NCBI RefSeq assembly: GCF_014201655.1
Contig: NZ_JACHEX010000001.1
Span: forward strand, 668,910 to 732,909
Direction of reading: 5' to 3'
Source of the DNA: Thermosipho japonicus
Lineage (GTDB): Bacteria; Thermotogota; Thermotogae; Thermotogales; Fervidobacteriaceae
DNA: 64,000 nt
The translations under genes and the position numbers were made by a program. Each line of letters starts with the position of its first letter. Positions within the stretch are counted from its first letter, which is position 1. The notes beneath the pieces are model-generated. The model had not been told where the DNA came from, did no database searches, and worked only from the letters and a program-made list of their open reading frames with translations. This document shows positions 1-9,258 of the stretch, one piece after another.

Positions 1-846
1 ATCACCGCAAATTTCTATGTAGTCTCCTGTTTCAACTCCTTCAAGATGTGGATGAATTTGTTGAGGATGTTGCATTTCAATTACTACTTTATCTCCGATA
101 TATGCTTTTGCAGAGTGATTACAACCTGCTACCATCCCTGGTTCCACTTTCACCACAGGTGTTTCTCTGTGAACATTTGAAATAATTGGTTTTCTTTCTT
201 CTTCAATTTTAGTAATATTCCATCCAAGTGCTCTTGCAATCATCATAATACTTTGTGGAAAACCTATATGTCCAACTATCTTTCCAGTTTTTAAACCTTC
301 CTCAAATTGTTCTGGAGTTGTTCCAACCCCTTGAGTTTCCATAACAGTTTTTCCAAACGGCGAAAGATCGTTTATTCTTCTTGCCACTATCTTGTCTACT
401 CTATTGCATACTCCCGTCAATGAGAGAATCAATGTATCAAGAACAAATCCAGGGTTTACTCCTGTTCCAAGTATTGTAACTCCATATCTTCTTGCTAGAC
501 TGTCCATGTATAAAGATTCTTCTGGGTGTGAGTCAAAAGGAAATGCCATCTCTTCTGCAATAGTTACTACATTGCAATGATTTTTTACTGCATATTCTAT
601 TTGTGGAAGCACTTCTTTAACAAAAGAAGATGTAGCTATAACCACAAGATCTGGGTTAGTCTTTTCTATTATTTCCTTATCTCTACCTACAACTATCCCT
701 AATTTTTCCATCCCAAGTACTTCGCCGACATCTTTACCTGCATGATTTAAATCAATAGCTCCTACCAATTTCATATAGCCACTTTGAACAATATTTTTTG
801 CAATACCACTTCCCATCGCACCTAAACCCCAAGAAACTATTCTCAT
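1..846 (-). CDS. ord: 2,4-diaminopentanoate dehydrogenase-like NAD(P)-binding protein (3' end cut by window)
   Basis: The reading frame runs from ATG at 846 to the window edge with no stop, so 282 codons are visible and the C-terminus is missing. The N-terminus reads [17 protein letters not shown], a Rossmann dinucleotide-binding motif of the dihydrodipicolinate reductase-like fold, as in 2,4-diaminopentanoate dehydrogenase of ornithine fermentation. A GGAGGAG ribosome binding site lies just upstream of the ATG. Members oxidatively deaminate 2,4-diaminopentanoate. The arginine deiminase genes at 60397-63858 would supply ornithine to such a pathway, but that link is inference. A general dihydrodipicolinate reductase-family enzyme is the alternative. 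Other ornithine-fermentation genes would lie left of the window. Confidence 0.75.
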   Translation of the reverse strand, partial: MRIVSWGLGAMGSGIAKNIVQSGYMKLVGAIDLNHAGKDVGEVLGMEKLGIVVGRDKEIIEKTNPDLVVIATSSFVKEVLPQIEYAVKNHCNVVTIAEEMAFPFDSHPEESLYMDSLARRYGVTILGTGVNPGFVLDTLILSLTGVCNRVDKIVARRINDLSPFGKTVMETQGVGTTPEQFEEGLKTGKIVGHIGFPQSIMMIARALGWNITKIEEERKPIISNVHRETPVVKVEPGMVAGCNHSAKAYIGDKVVIEMQHPQQIHPHLEGVETGDYIEICGD

Positions 847-1053
847 TCTAACTCCTCCCTTTTTGTATAGTTATCCATTTTTAATGTTATCATGTTATTT
901 AAAACTTTTCCAATGTGTGTAAAATGAATTAATTTTAAGTAAAAAAGATAAAGTGTGAAAAATATCATTAAACACCTTTATACTAAAGTATGCTTTTTTA
1001 TACCTATTCTATTAAAAACAAAAACTTAACTTCCACCAAAATTGATTTACTGC

Positions 1054-1083
1054 TTTACTGATAAAAAACAATTTTCTTAAAAT
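1054..1083 (+). promoter_or_regulatory. Candidate promoter for the chemoreceptor at 1200
   Basis: TTTACT at 1054-1059 and TAAAAT at 1078-1083 are separated by 18 bases, a fair match to a primary-sigma promoter. It would give a leader of about 110 nt. The rest of the 353-base gap 847-1199 is AT-rich and I see no other feature in it. Confidence 0.4.
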
Positions 1084-1199
1084 GTTTCAAACTATAAACT
1101 TTTAAAGTAGAATTGTTACATAAACCTACTATATTTTTACAATATGAAAGTATAAAATTAATAATTGAAAAACAAAATATAACCTCTGGAGGTGAGATT

Positions 1200-3167
1200 A
1201 TTAAAAACCTGGGTTTATCCATTAAAATATTGATCATAACTTCTATTTTAGGCATTTTCATGATTTTACTTGGAGTTTATTCTATAAACTCAATGAAAGC
1301 ATCGCTTGTAGAAAACGAAAAGGCTTTATTGGGAAACGACACTAACTACTTCTCAGAAAAATTATGGAGCCAAATCAACTTTTACTCTCAGATACTAAAC
1401 AACCTGGATTTAAACATTAAGAATGAAAGCCTCAATAACGTTATGAACTTATTCAAAAACACAAAAAACGGATATGAGAACCTAGTGTTTGTTTATGTTG
1501 CTGCTGAAAAAGATATATATATCTATCCTAACATTGAAATCCCAGAAGACTTTGATCCAACTACACAACCATGGTACAAAGATGCAATTAAAAAGAGAGG
1601 GAAAATTGCTATTTCAGAACCATATAAAGACAGTATTGCAAATAAATTCCTCATGACTCTTTCTAAGAAAACTTCTTTAAATAGTAAAGATGCAGTTTTA
1701 GCAATCGATATTGATATAACGAAACTTTCAGAGGAAATAATATCTCTTGATTCAAATACTTCAAATGAAACACATATACTTTTCAGTAGCCAAGGAAATA
1801 TTATTTTACACTCGAACTCAGAGTTTATAGGAGCAGATGCTAGTCAAACAACTTTATTCAAAAAAATAAGCAACAATTCAAAAGCAGGAATATTTGAACT
1901 AAAAGACGATGATGGCAAAAAGTTACTTGTAAGTTTTAATAAACTTCCAAACGGTTGGATATTTGCAAGTATAGCTGATAAAGACACTCTTCTTAGAACC
2001 GTCAATAAAGAAACAGTTAATCTGGTAATAATATTTATTATAGGTTTTGCTGTAAGTATAGGCTTTGGACAATTAATTTCAAATAAATTCATTATAAAAC
2101 CTTTAAAAAATATCACAGAAGCTTCAAAAACAGTATCTGAAGGCGACTTAACAGTAAGAGTAAACTATTTCTCGAAAGATGAAATAGGAAACCTTTCGAA
2201 CTCTCTTATTCAAATGATAGACTCTTTAAACCAAATAGTTAAAAACATTGAACTAAATGCCAAAGAAGTCGAAGATGAAGCTAAAAAAGTTTCAAACTTT
2301 TCAGAAATCTCTAAAGAACAAATAGAAAATCTTGTACGAAAATTCAGTGAAATAGCTTCAGAAGCTACAAATGCTTCTGCTGCTGTTCAACAAGTAACAG
2401 CCGCAGTCCAGGAAGTAGCAAGTACTGCTCAAACTGTTTCAAGTGCTGCACAAAATCTTAGTGAAAATGCTCAAAATGTTACTGAACTCTCAAAGAAAGG
2501 ACAAAATGAAATAATAAACATTTCTCAAATAATAGAGCAAACAAAAGAAAAAGCAGAGTTTACCCAAAATGTAGTTGAAAACCTATCAAAAAGAGCAAAA
2601 AATATAAACAAAATAGTTGAAACAATCAATTCAATTGCGGAACAAACAAACTTGCTTGCATTAAACGCAGCAATAGAAGCAGCAAGGGCTGGTGAAGCAG
2701 GAAAAGGATTTGCAGTTGTTGCTGATGAAATAAGAAAACTTGCTGAAGAAAGTAAGGTTGCAACAGAAAATATCTCAAAAATATTGAACGAAATTCTCAA
2801 AGAAAGTATTAATGCAAGTCAAGCTACTAAAGAAACAAATGAAATTGTTTTAACTGCAACAAAACAAGCTATATCAGTTAAAGAAAGCTTTGAAAACATT
2901 CTAAATAATATTATGGAAATGACAAATATGGTAGAAAACCTTGCCGCAAGCGCACAAGAGCAAAGTGCAAGCACTGAAGAAATGAGTTCAGCTATGGATA
3001 CTATTAACTCTTCTATACTCTCAATCTCATCAAATCTTGAAGAAGCATCAAACGAACTAATCAAACAAGAAGATTTAATAAAAGAAACATTTGAAACTTC
3101 TAAAAAACTTTTCGAACTTTCTGAAAAGCTGCTAAATTCAATAAACAGATTTAAAGTAAAAGATTAA
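1200..3167 (+). CDS. Methyl-accepting chemotaxis protein with dCache-type sensor, probable ATT start
   Basis: A transmembrane chemoreceptor of 655 residues. The N-terminal membrane segment (about residues 8-30) is followed by a periplasmic region with the dCache-like stretch [19 protein letters not shown], a second membrane segment near residue 280, a HAMP domain, and a long helical signalling domain. The conserved hairpin tip [20 protein letters not shown] is intact, so it should couple to CheA/CheW. The frame is open upstream to an ATG at 1113, but the only strong ribosome binding site (GGAGGT at 1188-1193) sits 6 bases before ATT at 1200. Starting there gives [13 protein letters not shown], a normal receptor N-terminus. 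The ligand cannot be predicted. A terminator follows at 3186. Confidence 0.93.
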   Translation: MKNLGLSIKILIITSILGIFMILLGVYSINSMKASLVENEKALLGNDTNYFSEKLWSQINFYSQILNNLDLNIKNESLNNVMNLFKNTKNGYENLVFVYVAAEKDIYIYPNIEIPEDFDPTTQPWYKDAIKKRGKIAISEPYKDSIANKFLMTLSKKTSLNSKDAVLAIDIDITKLSEEIISLDSNTSNETHILFSSQGNIILHSNSEFIGADASQTTLFKKISNNSKAGIFELKDDDGKKLLVSFNKLPNGWIFASIADKDTLLRTVNKETVNLVIIFIIGFAVSIGFGQLISNKFIIKPLKNITEASKTVSEGDLTVRVNYFSKDEIGNLSNSLIQMIDSLNQIVKNIELNAKEVEDEAKKVSNFSEISKEQIENLVRKFSEIASEATNASAAVQQVTAAVQEVASTAQTVSSAAQNLSENAQNVTELSKKGQNEIINISQIIEQTKEKAEFTQNVVENLSKRAKNINKIVETINSIAEQTNLLALNAAIEAARAGEAGKGFAVVADEIRKLAEESKVATENISKILNEILKESINASQATKETNEIVLTATKQAISVKESFENILNNIMEMTNMVENLAASAQEQSASTEEMSSAMDTINSSILSISSNLEEASNELIKQEDLIKETFETSKKLFELSEKLLNSINRFKVKD

Positions 3168-3185
3168 GATAAATCATCATCACAC

Positions 3186-3212
3186 CTCTCCGCCTTGTGC
3201 GGAGAGTTTTTT
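3186..3212 (+). terminator. Rho-independent terminator after the chemoreceptor gene
   Basis: CTCTCCGC (3186-3193) pairs perfectly with GCGGAGAG (3199-3206) across a 5-base loop, followed by a T run. It separates the receptor gene from the CRISPR leader. Confidence 0.85.
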
Positions 3213-3280
3213 ATAACATTCCACGGTTATCCTTTTACAAATTAAATGTACATAAACGAAACAAAATTTTTATAGTAAAA

Positions 3281-3326
3281 TTCAGTCGATGTGTAGTAGT
3301 GTAAAAAGTCCTGGAGATCGACTGAA
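3281..3326. repeat. 10-bp inverted repeat upstream of the CRISPR promoter
   Basis: TTCAGTCGAT at 3281-3290 is the exact reverse complement of ATCGACTGAA at 3317-3326, with 26 bases between the arms. Neither strand has a clear T run after the stem, so it is not an obvious terminator. It lies in the otherwise AT-rich stretch 3213-3449, the CRISPR leader region. Confidence 0.6.
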
Positions 3327-3404
3327 AAAAATAAAAAATTTATGTAACTCCAAAGTATTTTACGTTAATATTGTTTATTATTTATTATGAGTTTTTCAAA
3401 AAGG

Positions 3405-3433
3405 TTGCAAAAAGTAATAATATGTAATATAAT
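3405..3433 (+). promoter_or_regulatory. Probable CRISPR leader promoter
   Basis: TTGCAA at 3405-3410 and TATAAT at 3428-3433 are separated by exactly 17 bases. Transcription would begin around 3440, about 10 bases before the first repeat, on the strand expected from the ATTGAAAC repeat end. Confidence 0.65.
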
Positions 3434-3449
3434 TATAACGTAATCTATA

Positions 3450-4344
3450 GTTCGTACCTTACCTTGTAGGAATTGAAACGCTTGAATTTCCGCAGTTTCA
3501 AATGTAAGTGTCACAGTTCGTACCTTACCTTGTAGGAATTGAAACCTACTATGTTTACCTTTGCTACGTATTAGTTCAGGAGTTCGTACCTTACCTTGTA
3601 GGAATTGAAACATGTTTTCTTTAATACTTTCAGGTGTTATATATCTCATGGTTCGTACCTTACCTTGTAGGAATTGAAACTAAGCTTGCTAGAGAGCTTA
3701 GGCAAGCGAGAATTAAGTTCGTACCTTACCTTGTAGGAATTGAAACTTTTTATGTTATTCTCGCAAAAGCATACCTTTAATTGTTCGTACCTTACCTTGT
3801 AGGAATTGAAACATTCTCATATCTCCAAATGCAACACCAATCTTACCTGTTCGTACCTTACCTTGTAGGAATTGAAACTTCCAAAAAGCTTTAAGCACTC
3901 TTCCGAGTGCTTTAGGTTCGTACCTTACCTTGTAGGAATTGAAACCTTAAGGTGTTAATCCCTAATGTTTCCTCAAGTCGTAGTTCGTACCTTACCTTGT
4001 AGGAATTGAAACTCAAATAGTCTAACTGTATACCAATCTGTTTTTGCGTTCGTACCTTACCTTGTAGGAATTGAAACGTTTGTGAATTTTCATATGTTTC
4101 TATAATCTTTTGAAGTTCGTACCTTACCTTGTAGGAATTGAAATTAGCGTTGCTCCTCCAGAAAATGGTAAATGCATTATCCGTTCGTACCTTACCTTGT
4201 AGGAATTGAAATATTTCACAAGGATGAAATGATAAGAATTCCTACTCCGTTCGTACCTTACCTTGTAGGAATTAAAACCTATGATAATCTACATCTTTTA
4301 ATACCATGAGTAAAGTTTATACCTTACTTTGTAGGAATTAGAAT
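3450..4344 (+). CRISPR. CRISPR array, 14 repeats of 30 bp and 13 spacers
   Basis: Repeats begin at 3450, 3516, 3582, 3651, 3717, 3783, 3849, 3916, 3983, 4048, 4115, 4183, 4249 and 4315. The 30-bp unit starts GTTCGTACC and ends GGAATTGAAAC. Spacers are 35-39 bp, mostly 36-37. The ATTGAAAC end is typical of the Cas6-generated 8-nt handle of type I-B/III systems, so transcription runs left to right. The first ten repeats are identical. The last four have changes (final C to T at 4144 and 4212, G to A in the repeat at 4249, six changes in the repeat at 4315), as expected at the old, leader-distal end. No cas genes are in the window, so the type cannot be assigned. Confidence 0.98.
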
Positions 4345-4366
4345 GTATAATTAATGCTTATCTTAT

Positions 4367-4404
4367 AAAAAATCTCCTCTTTCTTTAAAAGTGGAGATTT
4401 TTAT
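4367..4404 (+). terminator. Terminator after the CRISPR array
   Basis: AAATCTCC (4370-4377) pairs with GGAGATTT (4393-4400), with further inner pairing, followed by TTTA. It is placed to end the pre-crRNA just after the degenerate last repeat. Confidence 0.65.
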
Positions 4405-4410
4405 AAATTG

Positions 4411-4439
4411 TTGTCTAAATTAATTTTTCATACTATAAT
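4411..4439 (+). promoter_or_regulatory. Promoter for the HAD phosphatase gene
   Basis: TTGTCT (4411-4416) and TATAAT (4434-4439) with a 17-base spacer lie 65 bases upstream of the ATG at 4505. Confidence 0.65.
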
Positions 4440-4504
4440 GTTATAAAATAGGAAAAATGATAATGAATATAAATATTAAAATGGAGGAATTTGGAGGTTT
4501 TAAA

Positions 4505-5110
4505 ATGATTAAGAATATAATTTTTGATCTTGGAAGGGTTCTTATTAACTGGGAGCCTGAAAAATATATGAAAAAAGTTTTTGATAAAAAGACCACTACT
4601 TTTTTGTTGAAAAAAGTATTTAACACTAATGATTGGAACCTTATGGACAAAGGAGTTATCGATGAAAAAACACTCTGGGAAAATAAATTAAATAAATATC
4701 CTGAATATAAAAAAGAAATTGAGCACATGAAAAATAAAGTTTTAGATTTACTTACACCAATTGAAGAAAATAAAAAGCTTCTTTATATACTAAAAGAAAA
4801 AGGTTATAATCTATACATCTTATCAAATTTTAGCAAAATTGCTTTTCAAAGAGTGTATGAAAAATACGACTTTTTCAAATTATTCGATGGAATGATAATA
4901 TCAAGCCATGTAAAATCAATCAAACCTGAAGATAAAATATATAAGATCCTTATAGAAAAATATAAAATAAACCCTGTAGAAAGTTTGTACATAGATGACA
5001 AAATAGAAAATATAAAGGCAGGAGAAAAATTTGGATTTAAAACAATTCATCTAGAAAAGCCTGAAGAACTAAAAAACAAACTTTCAAAAATACTAAAAAT
5101 AGATATATAA
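4505..5110 (+). CDS. HAD-superfamily hydrolase (YihX-like phosphatase)
   Basis: A cytoplasmic protein of 201 residues. Motif I is IIFDLGRVLINW with the first Asp as nucleophile; the second acidic position is Gly, as in the YihX-like branch. Motif II is near LYILSNFSK, the motif III lysine lies in VKSIKPEDKIYK, and motif IV is SLYIDDKIENI. Members dephosphorylate small sugar or nucleotide phosphates. The start was set at ATG 4505 because GGAGGT lies 6 bases before it; an in-frame ATG at 4457 lacks such a site. The gene has its own promoter and is not part of the CRISPR locus. The substrate cannot be read from the sequence. Confidence 0.88.
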   Translation: MIKNIIFDLGRVLINWEPEKYMKKVFDKKTTTFLLKKVFNTNDWNLMDKGVIDEKTLWENKLNKYPEYKKEIEHMKNKVLDLLTPIEENKKLLYILKEKGYNLYILSNFSKIAFQRVYEKYDFFKLFDGMIISSHVKSIKPEDKIYKILIEKYKINPVESLYIDDKIENIKAGEKFGFKTIHLEKPEELKNKLSKILKIDI

Positions 5111-5115
5111 AAAAT

Positions 5116-5136
5116 AGGAAAGTTTCCTCATTTTTT
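5116..5136. terminator. Weak bidirectional terminator between convergent genes
   Basis: AGGAAA (5116-5121) and TTTCCT (5123-5128) form a tight hairpin with T runs on both strands. It lies between the HAD gene and the end of the minor-pilin operon. The loop is very small, so this is uncertain. Confidence 0.4.
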
Positions 5137-5145
5137 AATTTTTAA

Positions 5146-5601
5146 TTAAATTCCCGGCCAGCCAAAATCAAAAGACATTCCTTTTGATAACTGTGCTTCA
5201 TTTTTTAAAATTTCAAATATAACATTTATATATTTTTCTTCGAAAATATAAGTAGTTGTGGTTGAAACTAAAGTATAATCATATTTCTTCTTGGATCCTA
5301 AATTATACTCTAAATACGTATTTAGAACCATCTGTGTTCTTGTAGAATTACCTGAAATACTTGCATCTTCAAATTCTGCTTGTATATCATCCCAATATGC
5401 TGCATTTTCTGTCAAAAACTTTCTCCAAATATTTGCCCCAGAAATATAAAGTATTTTTGAATATGTATTATCCACCGTCTCAATTATCTTTTTTTCTACA
5501 TTTATGGCATCTTTAAAAAGATATGAAAGCAAAAGAGCTGACAAAGCTGAAAAGAATATCAAAATTATTCCCAAAGAAATATTAATAATTCCTTTTTTCA
5601 T
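5146..5601 (-). CDS. Membrane-anchored PilX-like minor pilin candidate
   Basis: 151 residues with a short basic start (MKKGIIN) and one hydrophobic helix at about residues 8-28, followed by an extracytoplasmic domain ending FDFGWPGI. It lacks the conserved Glu at pilin position 5. It is the last gene of a minus-strand operon with three pilin-like genes, in the place PilX holds in classical minor-pilin operons. GGAGGATG precedes the ATG. The family is not recognised from the primary sequence, so the assignment rests on architecture and context. A membrane-anchored accessory protein of the pilus is the alternative. Confidence 0.6.
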   Translation of the reverse strand: MKKGIINISLGIILIFFSALSALLLSYLFKDAINVEKKIIETVDNTYSKILYISGANIWRKFLTENAAYWDDIQAEFEDASISGNSTRTQMVLNTYLEYNLGSKKKYDYTLVSTTTTYIFEEKYINVIFEILKNEAQLSKGMSFDFGWPGI

Positions 5602-5613
5602 ATGTTCATCCTC

Positions 5614-6630
5614 CTATAAATTAGGAATTAAAACAACAATTCTTTCTTTTACAATTTCAAAATATTTACCTTTATATTTCCAAGGAGCCTTCCAGGTCAA
5701 AATAAACTTTAAAGCAAATATAGAAGACAAATCAAAATTTGAATCTATTTCAGAAATTGGTTTTTCTTTTATACCATTGCTATAATACATTGCATTTATA
5801 TCAAAATCTTCAACATTTTCAAGTATATTTGAAATATAAATATTTGAAGTTGAATCAGGAGTTGGAAAATATCTTTCCATATAAATTCTTCCACTTTCCT
5901 TTTCAAAAACTATCTTTGTTTGCTTTATCATTACACTAGGATAGCCTGTAAAAGTTACAGATTTTTCATACAAAGGATAAACATATTTGTCTTCATCCCT
6001 TAAACTGAGAGTTTTGTTAGTTTTTGCAAGATTTATCTCCTTAAATTCAAATATGTCTGATGGTGTGATTTCACCAGGATAAGTTCCAGGTCCAGAAAGT
6101 TTATTTACATCTACCTTTGCAATTCTTGTATAATAGCCATCTGCTGAAGAAGAAAGTTTATTTTTAATTATTACCCAATTTATGTTCCCAACATCTCCAC
6201 CATACAAGGGAGAGTAAGTTCCGTCACCATTTCTAACAAAAAAATTTTTGTACGTTACAACATAAGTAATATAAAATTCTTTTTTCTGAGAATCTTCATA
6301 ATAATCTATTGAATTTGCAATTTTACAATGTTCTGTAATTTGAGAATAGAGCTCTCCTTTTTGTATATAACTTTCTTGGTCCCCAGGTACAAAAACAGGT
6401 TTATACAATTTCTTTAAAAGTTCTCCACCACTTCCAGCATATTTTAATTCATTTTCAAGTATATCAAAAAGAAGAGATATGGAACTTTCGGCATACAAAT
6501 TTTGAAGATTTATCTTTGAGCTTTTATAAGATTCCACTGAATTGTCAACAATAAAATAAACTATTTGAAAAGTTATTGCCATTATTAACATAGAAACTAA
6601 AAGTTCTGAAAAAGTAAATCCTCTTTTCAT
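5614..6630 (-). CDS. PilW-like minor pilin / pseudopilin
   Basis: 338 residues. The N-terminus MKRGFTFSELLVSMLIMAI is a class III prepilin signal: basic leader, Gly, then Phe, with Glu at mature position 5 and a hydrophobic helix. Prepilin peptidase would cut after the Gly. The long C-terminal domain suits PilW/GspJ-type minor subunits. The start is ATG 6630, with GGAGTGAT just upstream and overlapping the end of the preceding gene; an upstream in-frame start at 6666 would bury the leader. It sits between GspH/FimU-like and PilX-like genes. Members prime or cap the pseudopilus in the envelope. Confidence 0.8.
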   Translation of the reverse strand: MKRGFTFSELLVSMLIMAITFQIVYFIVDNSVESYKSSKINLQNLYAESSISLLFDILENELKYAGSGGELLKKLYKPVFVPGDQESYIQKGELYSQITEHCKIANSIDYYEDSQKKEFYITYVVTYKNFFVRNGDGTYSPLYGGDVGNINWVIIKNKLSSSADGYYTRIAKVDVNKLSGPGTYPGEITPSDIFEFKEINLAKTNKTLSLRDEDKYVYPLYEKSVTFTGYPSVMIKQTKIVFEKESGRIYMERYFPTPDSTSNIYISNILENVEDFDINAMYYSNGIKEKPISEIDSNFDLSSIFALKFILTWKAPWKYKGKYFEIVKERIVVLIPNL

Positions 6631-6634
6631 CCTA

Positions 6635-7129
6635 TCACTCCATAACTTTTGGTAATGAATTTTCAATCTTTAAAGTCTTTATTCTAGAATCTAATGATAT
6701 TTTTATCTCAGTGTTCGAATATGAATTTTCAAAAACTCCAGAATTGTTTTTAAAAAATAAACTATCGTAAGTATAAATCAAAAAAGAAGATTTCTCCTCA
6801 TCATTTAAATATACCTTAATATTTTCATCAGTTTTAAAGGATGAAATAACATTTGAATCTGGTGTTCCATCCAAATCGTTATCTATGAAATAGCTGAATT
6901 CTCTATTAACATATTTTATACATACAACATCATCTTCAATAATCGCCGTTCTTCTTGCGTCAATAAACAAGAAAAGAAGATTTTGTAGAATTCCACTCAA
7001 TTTTGATTCTGTGGAATAATTTTTATAAATAGTTTGAAATCCAACAAAAGAAACAGACATTACAATTGAAATTATTACAATAACAATTAACAATTCTACT
7101 AACGTAAATCCTTGATGTCTTTTTACCAT
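6635..7129 (-). CDS. GspH/FimU-like minor pilin
   Basis: 164 residues with the prepilin leader MVKRHQGFTLVELLIVIVI: cleavage after Gly, Glu at mature position 5, and a hydrophobic helix to about residue 30. The C-terminal part is mostly predicted beta strand, as in GspH/FimU subunits, with a short acidic segment DNDLDGTPDSN that could bind calcium. The start overlaps the end of the PilV-like gene by 7 bases, indicating translational coupling. The subunit would be processed by a prepilin peptidase encoded elsewhere. Exact subunit equivalence to FimU is inferred from order and length. Confidence 0.82.
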   Translation of the reverse strand: MVKRHQGFTLVELLIVIVIISIVMSVSFVGFQTIYKNYSTESKLSGILQNLLFLFIDARRTAIIEDDVVCIKYVNREFSYFIDNDLDGTPDSNVISSFKTDENIKVYLNDEEKSSFLIYTYDSLFFKNNSGVFENSYSNTEIKISLDSRIKTLKIENSLPKVME

Positions 7130-7515
7130 TGCTGAGGCACCACCTGAGTTTCAATATACTTTCCATCTTCAGTCTCAACTCTTACAGTAACTATCGTTAT
7201 TTCTGGAAAAGTAATAAAAGTTGAATCTGAAGTTAGAGTAAATATGTCACTGCTTTCAATATTTTTTTTAGAAATACTAACTTTATACTTCACGCCATTA
7301 TACTCTTCATAATTTTCTTGTGGAACTATACTCGATACATTCAAATATGTAAGTTCTTCACATTTGTTTAAAAGTAACTCTTCAAGGGATATTAATTCTG
7401 AATTTTCCTTTGTTTTTCTCAAAAGGCTCCATGATGGCACAAAAGCAACACCGAATGCAAAAACTATTATAATCAAAGTAACTAAAGCTTCGACAAGCAG
7501 TGATCCTTTTTTCAT
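7123..7515 (-). CDS. PilV/GspI-like minor pilin
   Basis: 130 residues beginning MKKGSLLVEALVTLIIIVF: a short basic leader, Gly, then a hydrophobic helix with Glu at mature position 5. The length and the Ser in place of Phe after the cleavage site suit PilV/GspI-type subunits. It is the first pilin gene after the FG-GAP gene, with one base between stop and start. The ATG is preceded by GAGGGGAT. The role inferred is as part of the minor-pilin complex that initiates the fibre or carries the tip protein. Confidence 0.78.
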   Translation of the reverse strand: MKKGSLLVEALVTLIIIVFAFGVAFVPSWSLLRKTKENSELISLEELLLNKCEELTYLNVSSIVPQENYEEYNGVKYKVSISKKNIESSDIFTLTSDSTFITFPEITIVTVRVETEDGKYIETQVVPQQW

Positions 7516-7516
7516 A

Positions 7517-9235
7517 TTAATTATCCCCTCTATTCCAATTAAATCCTTTTATAATAACCTGCGATGGAGCTGTCTCAATTTCATACTTTAAATACTTTAA
7601 GTGTGGTGCAGAAAACTCATTTTCCGGTTTTAGAATTATTATTATTTGTGGATCTGGAACAGGTTTATCAAATTCTATCTCCGTGGTAAAATTCTCTACT
7701 ATTGTTCCGCTAGCATCTGGCATTAAAGGGTAGCTAAACGGATCTATAAGGCTTGGATCTTTTATTCCACTCTTTATATATCTAATTTCAAATGAACCGT
7801 TTCCCAACGATAAGTCAAATCCAATATTTACTTTTATTCTTTTGACAAAATTGTTTGGTAAATCCTTTGGTAAAATTCCAACAAGGTTTGTAAGATAATC
7901 ACTTATTAGATATCCTGGAGAAGTTTCATACTCCTTTTGAGTTTGAGTAATTATCTTATAGTAATTACCAGAATGATTACCATCAGCTGCAACAAAGTCT
8001 GGAATACCATCATTATCTAAATCTGCAATTGTCCCAGCATCAAAATCATAAGGTGGATTATCCTCCCATGAATAACTACCATGTACTAGTTCTAAGCTTA
8101 AAAACTTAGGTTTGTTGTCAGGTGTTATATCAATTCCCTTAAAAAGATATACACTCCCTCCAAAATCTTCTCCTTGTCTCCAAGCATCTGTCCCAATAAA
8201 AATATCTTTGTATCCATCCCTATCTACATCCGTTATCTTTATAATCGTAGGTCCAAAACTTGGAAGACTTTCAGGAGATTTCGAATTTGTTATAGAGGGA
8301 TCTGTTATGACATAATTACTAAGCTCCCCATTAGATGTAGTTAAGACAAGCTTATTATCTATATCAAACGTCAATTGATTATTAACAATTTTTCCAAAAT
8401 ATACAAAAATACTTTTTTTATCGGTATGGCCAACTATAATATCTATTGTTCCATCGTTGTTTAAATCTCCTATATCTAAAACTCCACCTCCACCATTTGA
8501 TTCTAAATCATTATCCTGAAATAACTCAATTATATTAGATTCATCAAAAAAACGGCTACTCCCCCTCTCCGGATCATTTAACCAAACCCAAACTCTTCCT
8601 TTGTAGTCAATATAAAAAACATCTTTGTAACCATCACCATTGTAATCATAACTTGCCATTGCAGAAACCGTCCATTCTGTTACAAAATCACTATCCTTAT
8701 AAATTCTTTTATAAACAGCATTTTCCCCATTACTATCCAAAACATCACTAACAAATTGTGCATACTTCCAAGAATTATATGCAAACAAATCTAATTTTCC
8801 ATCATTATCAAAATCATCAACAATTAAAGTTCCATCACCATTTTGTACAGGTAACCTATATTGTGCAACGTTTTGGAAAACCAATTCTCCATCTTCCTCA
8901 CCTTTGTTTTCTTTAATTACAACCCAACCGTCATAAGTTAATGATATAATATCTGCATATCCATCTTCGTTATAATCTACAGAAAAAGTTTGAGAGACCT
9001 GTCCAAAAGGTCCATATCCAGGATCAGCCGTAATATCTATAATTTTGTACACATTTACTGCTACAATCTTTTTATCAACAACACGTGTTGAAACATTTTT
9101 TACAAAAATAGCCCCCCATGCTTTTTCAGGATATTGCTGACTCCAATTCGAAATAGGGAACTGAGCAGTATAAACATCTGCAAATAAATAACTTAAAACG
9201 AAAAGAATCAAAAATAAAAATACGATTTTTTTCAT
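7517..9235 (-). CDS. Secreted FG-GAP/VCBS repeat protein, candidate pilus-tip adhesin
   Basis: 572 residues with a signal peptide (MKKIVFLFLILFVLSYLFA). At least six copies of a calcium-binding DxDxDG-type loop occur: DYNEDGYAD, DFDNDGKLD, DYNGDGYKD, DLNNDGTID, DVDRDGYKD and DLDNDGIPD, spread over the first three quarters, as in integrin-alpha/VCBS beta-propellers. The last 130 residues form a separate beta-rich region. The start is ATG 9235, with GGGGTGA 5 bases upstream; the in-frame GTG at 9244 lies inside that site. It directly precedes three minor-pilin genes, as the calcium-binding propeller protein PilY1 sits among minor pilins in other bacteria. There is no visible homology to PilY1; the analogy is positional. 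Confidence 0.85.
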   Translation of the reverse strand: MKKIVFLFLILFVLSYLFADVYTAQFPISNWSQQYPEKAWGAIFVKNVSTRVVDKKIVAVNVYKIIDITADPGYGPFGQVSQTFSVDYNEDGYADIISLTYDGWVVIKENKGEEDGELVFQNVAQYRLPVQNGDGTLIVDDFDNDGKLDLFAYNSWKYAQFVSDVLDSNGENAVYKRIYKDSDFVTEWTVSAMASYDYNGDGYKDVFYIDYKGRVWVWLNDPERGSSRFFDESNIIELFQDNDLESNGGGGVLDIGDLNNDGTIDIIVGHTDKKSIFVYFGKIVNNQLTFDIDNKLVLTTSNGELSNYVITDPSITNSKSPESLPSFGPTIIKITDVDRDGYKDIFIGTDAWRQGEDFGGSVYLFKGIDITPDNKPKFLSLELVHGSYSWEDNPPYDFDAGTIADLDNDGIPDFVAADGNHSGNYYKIITQTQKEYETSPGYLISDYLTNLVGILPKDLPNNFVKRIKVNIGFDLSLGNGSFEIRYIKSGIKDPSLIDPFSYPLMPDASGTIVENFTTEIEFDKPVPDPQIIIILKPENEFSAPHLKYLKYEIETAPSQVIIKGFNWNRGDN

Positions 9236-9258
9236 ATAAATCACCCCAGTTTATAAAA

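Noticed and set aside
3365..3649. Minus-strand open frame of 94 codons at the start of the CRISPR array
   Set aside because: It repeats the same peptide (FQFLQGKVRT) because it reads the CRISPR repeats; no ribosome binding site.
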